From JAIXWP01 sp964428835 (GTDB lineage: Bacteria; Bacteroidota; Bacteroidia; Flavobacteriales_D; Sanyastnellaceae): a stretch of DNA of 20,117 nucleotides. Position 1 is the first letter of the stretch. Each line of letters begins with the position of its first letter. Of the stretch, positions 15,089 through 20,117 are shown one piece after another. The stretch covers positions 1 through 20,117 of the forward strand of contig CAYRZQ010000054.1 of the NCBI GenBank assembly GCA_964428835.1, given 5' to 3'. The position numbers were made by a program, and so were the translations under genes. The notes under the pieces are model-generated. The model was not told the origin of the DNA and made no database searches. It saw only the letters and a list, made by a program, of their open reading frames with translations.

Positions 15089-16339
15089 ATGGAATATTCT
15101 ACTTTTCTGATCGTCATCATCGCTCTGGCGCTGATTTTCGACTTCATCAATGGATTCCATGATGCCGCCAACTCCATTGCTACCGTTGTCTCTACGAAAG
15201 TATTGACTCCCTTTCAAGCCGTTGTTTGGGCCGCATTTTTCAATTTCATCGCCTTCTTTATTTTCAAAGATCACAGCGTAGCGAACACGATTTCCAAAAC
15301 GGTTCAAGAGCAGTTCACCTCACCGGAAATGCAACCCCTTCCAATGATTTTCGCAGGTCTGCTTTCTGCTATCGCATGGAATCTCATCACTTGGTGGTAT
15401 GGTATTCCATCGAGCTCTTCGCACACGCTGATAGGTGGTTTTGCTGGCGCATTCCTCGCCGCATTCGGATGGGAAGCCATCCGCGGAGGTGTTATCGCTG
15501 CTACTGCAATCTTCATTTTCATCGCGCCCATTGCTGGTATGCTCATGGCATATCTCATTTCCATTTGGTTTCTTCACTCTTTCAAAAAAGGAATCACCAT
15601 GAAAATCGTGTCGATGTCTATCATCATCACGGTTATTGTTCTTGTGGTGCGCGTCCTTGAGTTTGAAAACTTAAAATCCGATTTTGAAACTTACTGGCTC
15701 AAAGTATTATTCCATGGTCACAATTTCAAGTGGATTCTATTGGGCTTCATCGTGGTAGTAATCGGAATTCTCACACTTTTCCTCAGCTCTATGAGCGCTA
15801 CCGCAGCAAACCATTATTTCAAGCGCTTTCAGCTTTTCTCATCTGCCGCATTTTCTATCGGTCACGGTGGTAATGATGCACAAAAAGTAATGGGTATCAT
15901 CTCGGTGGCACTCATCGCCAATGGCAATATCAACGATATGAGCGAAATGCCAAACTGGGTTCCGCTTTCCTGTTATGCTGCCATCGCCATCGGAACGATG
16001 TCGGGCGGTTGGAAAATTGTAAAGACTATGGGCGCCAAAATTACCAAGGTGACACCATTCGAAGGAGTAGCCGCTGAAACAGCTGGCGCCGTTACGCTTT
16101 TCTTCACAGAAGGTCTCAAATTCCCTTGGCAAATAGGCGGTGAAACAATCAAAGGTATTCCTGTATCTACCACTCACACGATCACTGGTTCTATTATCGG
16201 AGTTGGTGTCACCAAGCGTATCAGTGCGGTGAAGTGGGGTGTTACAAGAAAACTTCTCACTGCTTGGATTATCACCATTCCAATCAGTGCTTTGATGGGA
16301 GCTGTTTTCTTTTGGATTTGCAAAGCTTTCGGTTTATAA
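15089..16339 (+). CDS. pit: PiT-family inorganic phosphate permease, 416 residues
   Basis: An integral membrane protein with about ten hydrophobic segments and the inverted duplicated signature of the PiT family. The first half has NGFHDAANSIATVVSTKVL and YGIPSSSSHTLIGGFAG; the second half has FSIGHGGNDAQKVMGII and GIPVSTTHTITGSIIGVG. Both Asp-Asn motifs and both Ser/Thr-His motifs, needed for phosphate and cation binding in the family, are present. PiT permeases import metal-phosphate or phosphate driven by H+ or Na+ across the inner membrane. The ATG is 6 bases after the DUF47 stop. Together with the porin this gives a route across both membranes, with only periplasmic capture missing. Confidence 0.95.
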   Translation: MEYSTFLIVIIALALIFDFINGFHDAANSIATVVSTKVLTPFQAVVWAAFFNFIAFFIFKDHSVANTISKTVQEQFTSPEMQPLPMIFAGLLSAIAWNLITWWYGIPSSSSHTLIGGFAGAFLAAFGWEAIRGGVIAATAIFIFIAPIAGMLMAYLISIWFLHSFKKGITMKIVSMSIIITVIVLVVRVLEFENLKSDFETYWLKVLFHGHNFKWILLGFIVVVIGILTLFLSSMSATAANHYFKRFQLFSSAAFSIGHGGNDAQKVMGIISVALIANGNINDMSEMPNWVPLSCYAAIAIGTMSGGWKIVKTMGAKITKVTPFEGVAAETAGAVTLFFTEGLKFPWQIGGETIKGIPVSTTHTITGSIIGVGVTKRISAVKWGVTRKLLTAWIITIPISALMGAVFFWICKAFGL

Positions 16340-16381
16340 GCAATCCTTGCCGATATGCCGATTATTCGGTATTATCGCGCA

Positions 16382-19162
16382 ATGATCACCAAAGACCATC
16401 CTAAAAAATTATTCCTGCTGGATGCGTATGCGCTCATTTTCAGAGCGTATTACGCGTTCATTCGCGCTCCGCGCATCAATTCTAAAGGCCTCAACACGTC
16501 GGCAATGTTTGGATTCACCAATACTTTGCTCGACATTATTAATAATGAAAAACCCTCGCACATCGCGGTAGTTTTCGACGCGCCCGAACAAACGCTGCGC
16601 GAAATTGATTACGAAGCGTACAAAGCAAATCGCGAGGAAACTCCTGAAGACATCAAACTCTCTGTGCCTTGGATCATGAAAATTATCGAAGGCTTTAATA
16701 TTCCTATCCTCATGGCACCCGGCTATGAAGCAGACGATGTCATCGGCACGCTCGCAAAGCGCGCCGAACAGGAAGGTTTTCTCACCTATATGATGACTTC
16801 CGATAAAGACTACGGTCAATTGGTTAGTGACAATATTTTTATCTATAAGCCCGGCTACCAAGGCGGAAAAGCAGAAGTACTGGGCATTCCAGAAGTATTA
16901 CAAAAATTCGATATTGAGCGTGTTGATCAAGTTATCGATATCCTCGGTATGATGGGAGATGCAGTGGATAATATTCCCGGTATTCCTGGTGTTGGAGAAA
17001 AAACGGCAGTAAAACTTCTCAAACAATTTGGTTCTCTCGAAGGTTTGCTCGCCAACACAGATCAATTAAAAGGCAAGCAAAAAGAAAACGTCGAGACCTA
17101 CGCAGATCAAGCCATCATGTCGAAAAAGTTGGCCACCATCCTTCTCGACGCTCCGACTCCACTAAATGAGGAGGAATTAAAAATAAAAGAATACAATAAA
17201 GAATCGCTAAAGGATATCTTTAATGAACTAGAATTCCGTCAACTTGCCAAGCGCGTTCTAGGCGAGGAAACGCCCGCCGCAGGCGACGTTCAACAAGGAA
17301 GCCTCTTCGGGGAAGAAGAATTAGAGGCCGTAACTGTTCCCTCCAATTTGAAAAAAATCACAGATATTCCCCATCAGTATATTTTAGTAGAAACCGAACA
17401 ACTGCTCGGTACTTTGATTGAAAAATTAAATACCGAACGTTCATTCTGTTTTGATACTGAAACAAGTGATCTGGAGCCAATAAACGCATACCTCGTAGGG
17501 ATGTCATTTGCCGTTGTAGCACACGAAGCATACTACGTACCCGTTCCAAAAGATGAAAACGAAGCGCGTGCCTTACTCCAAAAATTCGCACCAATTTTTT
17601 CAGATCCAGAAAAAGAATTGATTGGTCAAAACATCAAGTACGACTATAAAATGCTCGGTAAATATGGCATTGAAGTGAAAAACAAACTCTTCGATACCAT
17701 GGTGGCGCACTACATCCTCAACCCTGATGGCAAGCATGGTATGGACGTTCTCGCCGCGCAATACTTGCAATACGAGCCTGTTTCAATAGAAACTTTGATT
17801 GGGAAAAAAGGAAAAAATCAAGGTTCGATGGCTGATCTCAGCCCTTCCGAAATCAAGGATTACGCTGCCGAAGATGCGGATATCACATTACAACTCAAGA
17901 ATATTTTTGAACCAAAACTAACTGTTGGCGAGTCGCGCAAACTCTTTGACGAAGTAGAGGTGCCGCTCATCACGGTTCTCGCCGACATGGAAATGGAAGG
18001 CGTACGTGTAGATGAACAATTCCTCAAAGACTATAGCAATGAGCTCCAGAAAGACATTGTGATTTTTGAAAAAGAAATACATGAAATAGCAGGCGAGGTC
18101 TTCAATATTGATTCTCCCAAACAATTGGGAACGATTCTGTTTGAGAAATTAAAAATCACTGATCAGGTTAAAAAAACCAAGACCGGACAATACGCTACAG
18201 GTGAAGATGTACTTTCAAAATTTGTACATGACCACCCTGTGGTTGGAAAAATTCTCGATTACCGCGAACTGCGCAAACTCAAGTCGACCTACGTGGATGC
18301 TTTGCCAGAACTGATCAACAAACACACTGGCCGCGTGCATACAAACTATATGCAGACAGTGGCTGCCACGGGGCGACTCAGCAGCAACAATCCCAACCTT
18401 CAAAACATTCCAATACGCACATCACGGGGAAAGGAGATTCGAAAAGCATTTGTCCCAAGAAATGAGGACTATACATTATTATCTGCCGACTACTCTCAGG
18501 TAGAGCTCCGAATCATCGCCGCCTTGAGCAATGACGAAAATATGTGCGAAGCATTCTTGCAAGGAGCCGACATTCACGCAGCCACTGCTTCTAAAGTATT
18601 TGGAGTTCCGCTCGATCAAGTGGATAAAAGCATGAGAAGCAAGGCAAAAGCCGTCAACTTCGGCATCATCTACGGGCAGGGAGCCTTTGGCCTTGCGCAA
18701 AACCTCGGTATTCCGCGCGGGGAGGCAAAAGAAATCATCGACTCCTATTTCAAACAGTTCAATAGACTCAAGGCTTACCAACAAGAAAATATAGAAAGCG
18801 CGCGCAAAACGGGCTACGTGGAAACCATCCTTGGAAGACGCCGATATCTCGCCGATATCAATAGCGCCAACGCCGTGGTGCGAGGCTTCGCCGAGCGCAA
18901 CGCCATCAACGCACCCATCCAAGGTAGCGCAGCCGACATTATTAAAGTCGCCATGATCCGAATTCAGGAAGACTTGCGCAAAATGAAGCTGCGTTCCAAG
19001 ATGATTTTGCAAGTGCACGACGAATTGGTATTCGACGTCCATAAGGAAGAGTTGGACATTATTAAGCCTGTGATTGCCGAGAGAATGACCTCCGCAGTGA
19101 AGATGCGAGTGCCTTTGGAAATCGACATGAACCACGGCGACAACTGGTTGCAGGCACACTAA
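16382..19162 (+). CDS. polA: DNA polymerase I, 926 residues
   Basis: All three activities look intact. The 5'-3' exonuclease at about 1-290 shows LFLLDAYALIFRAYYAF, AVVFDAP, YEADDVIGTLA, TSDKDYGQLV and the helix-hairpin-helix GDAVDNIPGIPGVGEKTA. The 3'-5' proofreading domain at about 340-525 keeps FDTETSD (near 356), IGQNIKYDYKML and YAAEDADITLQ (near 495). The polymerase domain has motif A LSADYSQVELRIIAALS (near 700), motif B RSKAKAVNFGIIYGQGAFGL and motif C LQVHDELVFDV (near 877). It repairs DNA and removes RNA primers. ATG 16382 (MITKDHPKKLF) is preferred over ATG 16355 because the nine extra residues look unconserved and a promoter-like TATTATCG lies at 16370-16377. The gene follows the permease by 42 bases, so partial co-transcription is possible, and it is closed by a terminator. 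Confidence 0.97.
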   Translation: MITKDHPKKLFLLDAYALIFRAYYAFIRAPRINSKGLNTSAMFGFTNTLLDIINNEKPSHIAVVFDAPEQTLREIDYEAYKANREETPEDIKLSVPWIMKIIEGFNIPILMAPGYEADDVIGTLAKRAEQEGFLTYMMTSDKDYGQLVSDNIFIYKPGYQGGKAEVLGIPEVLQKFDIERVDQVIDILGMMGDAVDNIPGIPGVGEKTAVKLLKQFGSLEGLLANTDQLKGKQKENVETYADQAIMSKKLATILLDAPTPLNEEELKIKEYNKESLKDIFNELEFRQLAKRVLGEETPAAGDVQQGSLFGEEELEAVTVPSNLKKITDIPHQYILVETEQLLGTLIEKLNTERSFCFDTETSDLEPINAYLVGMSFAVVAHEAYYVPVPKDENEARALLQKFAPIFSDPEKELIGQNIKYDYKMLGKYGIEVKNKLFDTMVAHYILNPDGKHGMDVLAAQYLQYEPVSIETLIGKKGKNQGSMADLSPSEIKDYAAEDADITLQLKNIFEPKLTVGESRKLFDEVEVPLITVLADMEMEGVRVDEQFLKDYSNELQKDIVIFEKEIHEIAGEVFNIDSPKQLGTILFEKLKITDQVKKTKTGQYATGEDVLSKFVHDHPVVGKILDYRELRKLKSTYVDALPELINKHTGRVHTNYMQTVAATGRLSSNNPNLQNIPIRTSRGKEIRKAFVPRNEDYTLLSADYSQVELRIIAALSNDENMCEAFLQGADIHAATASKVFGVPLDQVDKSMRSKAKAVNFGIIYGQGAFGLAQNLGIPRGEAKEIIDSYFKQFNRLKAYQQENIESARKTGYVETILGRRRYLADINSANAVVRGFAERNAINAPIQGSAADIIKVAMIRIQEDLRKMKLRSKMILQVHDELVFDVHKEELDIIKPVIAERMTSAVKMRVPLEIDMNHGDNWLQAH

Positions 19163-19182
19163 AAAGCGCTTTGTGTTTCATT

Positions 19183-19225
19183 TTGAGATGTTTATGTACG
19201 ATTTGTAATAAACATCTCAATTTTT
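19183..19225 (+). terminator. Intrinsic terminator of polA
   Basis: TTGAGATGTTTAT (19183-19195) and ATAAACATCTCAA (19208-19220) form a perfect 13-bp stem with a 12-base loop, followed by five T (19221-19225). It begins 21 bases after the polA stop. The other strand lacks a T tract, so it acts only rightwards. Confidence 0.88.
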
Positions 19226-19230
19226 ATAAC

Positions 19231-19238
19231 TATTTTCG
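19231..19238 (+). promoter_or_regulatory. Weak candidate -7 box (TATTTTCG) for the lipoprotein gene
   Basis: TATTTTCG fits TAnnTTTG with one mismatch, the same one as in the box before the MATE gene. It would give a leader of about 85 bases. It directly follows the polA terminator, so the next gene needs its own promoter somewhere in 19226-19329. Confidence 0.25.
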
Positions 19239-19329
19239 AACTCGTCCCGTAGAAAGAACAAATTTTCAAAATTGGAACTTGTTTGTGTTACGAACGAAAC
19301 TTCTTATGACCACCCTAAATAAACCAACT

Positions 19330-20117
19330 ATGCGCAAATTGAATTGGATGAAACCGGCCCTGGCAGCCTTTGGTTTCTGTGCGGTGTTGACTGCCTGTGA
19401 ATCTGGCGGTAGCAACACGAATCAACCTGCCACAAAACCCAATGTTGATTCATTGGAAATGATTAAAAAGGATGAATTGCAGAAGATATTCTTCTCGATT
19501 CCGGCTCCCGTAGAAATGGCCTCGCTTATCAAGCAAAATGGCTATAAGTACGATGCATCCTTGCTCAATAGCACCGACAATGTATCGAAATACACGGGAG
19601 AGGCGAAGCAGGCCATCAATCTTGGCGTATATGGCGCAGATCTCAGCTATGCCAGCATCTTCGATCAAAAACAAGAAAGCATGAACTACCTCGCTGCCGC
19701 TCAAAAACTAGCGCGTCAGATGGGAGTAGATGGTGCCCTCCAAGACGATATGATCGAACGTCTCAATACCAATCAAGACAATCGCGATTCTTTGATTAAA
19801 ATCGTAACAGAAGCATACACCGATCTCAATGGTTATTTGAAAGAAAACAACCGCATAGAAGTATCTGCTCTCGTTATCGCTGGTGGTTGGATGGAAGCGC
19901 TCTACTTGAGCACTCGTTACTCAGCAATCAAAGATCCTGCGTTGAAAACACGTATCGCAGAACAGAAACTTTCACTTGATCTTCTTATTGGCTACTTTGA
20001 TAAGTTTGGCGAAAAAGAATCGCTCAAAGAAATGAAGGCAGACCTCGTTGCACTCAAGGCAGTATTTGACGAAGTGCAAATCTCATCTGGTAAAACAACC
20101 TCCTCTAAAAATGCGGA
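19330..20117 (+). CDS. Predicted lipoprotein of unknown function (C-terminus beyond right edge)
   Basis: The frame is open from ATG 19330 to the window end, 262 codons. It begins with a lipoprotein signal peptide (MRKLNWMKPALAAFGF..) with the lipobox LTAC at 20-23 and Cys 23 as the lipidation site; an in-frame ATG at 19306 would lengthen the charged start by eight residues. After a short Gly/Ser/Asn linker (ESGGSNTNQPATKP) the chain is predicted almost entirely helical and charged (VEMASLIKQNGYKYDASLL, GVYGADLSYASIFDQKQES, LVIAGGWMEALYLSTRY). I do not recognise an enzyme or known domain. The residues after the Cys do not form a clear acidic surface-export signal, so a periplasm-facing membrane location is the cautious guess. 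It is transcribed separately from polA. Confidence 0.85.
   Translation, partial: MRKLNWMKPALAAFGFCAVLTACESGGSNTNQPATKPNVDSLEMIKKDELQKIFFSIPAPVEMASLIKQNGYKYDASLLNSTDNVSKYTGEAKQAINLGVYGADLSYASIFDQKQESMNYLAAAQKLARQMGVDGALQDDMIERLNTNQDNRDSLIKIVTEAYTDLNGYLKENNRIEVSALVIAGGWMEALYLSTRYSAIKDPALKTRIAEQKLSLDLLIGYFDKFGEKESLKEMKADLVALKAVFDEVQISSGKTTSSKNA

Noticed and set aside
16355..16381. Upstream ATG 16355 as polA start
   Set aside because: It adds nine residues not typical of the family, and the promoter-like TATTATCG box would lie inside the coding region; ATG 16382 is preferred, though not proven.
16821..16830. GGTTAGTGA inside polA resembling an operator half-site
   Set aside because: It lies in conserved coding sequence (QLVSDN) and has no partner 21 bp away on either side.

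Overview
The window looks like chromosomal DNA of a Bacteroidota member, probably a flavobacterium-like gliding or surface-adhesin-rich lineage. The reasons are SprB-type and other repeat-built secreted proteins, a two-component propeller/LytS-type sensor kinase with a LytTR regulator, TAnnTTTG-like promoter boxes with no clear Shine-Dalgarno sites, and a DNA polymerase I of the Bacteroidota type. No tRNA, rRNA, insertion sequence, phage gene or CRISPR array was seen.

Layout: (1) 1-7613, minus strand: a cluster of three secreted repeat/mosaic proteins, tightly spaced and reading leftwards. First comes a 1385-residue mosaic with PPC-like, CUB, SprB-like, PKD/Ig-like and CBM9-like parts. Next is a 533-residue protein with five 66-residue SprB repeats. 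Last is a very repetitive protein with a 52-residue unit that runs off the left edge. (2) 7799-9142, plus: a MATE-family multidrug/solute exporter, whose end nearly touches that of the next operon. (3) 9145-12784, minus: a LytTR response regulator and its propeller-domain LytS-type sensor kinase. (4) 12785-13135: a 351-base intergenic region that is unusually rich in signals. It holds a concentric inverted repeat built of AGTTAG half-sites, two mirror-image candidate -7 boxes, a hairpin, an orphan intrinsic terminator (possible small RNA), and four 11-bp-phased TTAAC/CTAAC repeats that look like a Pho box. (5) 13136-16339, plus: a phosphate uptake module of an OprO/P-type porin, a DUF47/PhoU-like protein and a PiT phosphate permease. 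(6) 16382-19162, plus: polA, followed by a strong intrinsic terminator. (7) 19330-right edge, plus: an unidentified predicted lipoprotein, cut by the window end.

How the parts fit: the sensor kinase and LytTR regulator probably control their own promoter and a divergent short transcript through the symmetric operator, an arrangement formally like staphylococcal agr P2/P3. The adjacent phosphate genes probably respond to a PhoB-type regulator encoded elsewhere. The secreted-protein cluster is likely surface or extracellular material, but no C-terminal type IX sorting domain is visible in the two complete proteins. All functional statements come from reading motifs by eye; no database search was possible.
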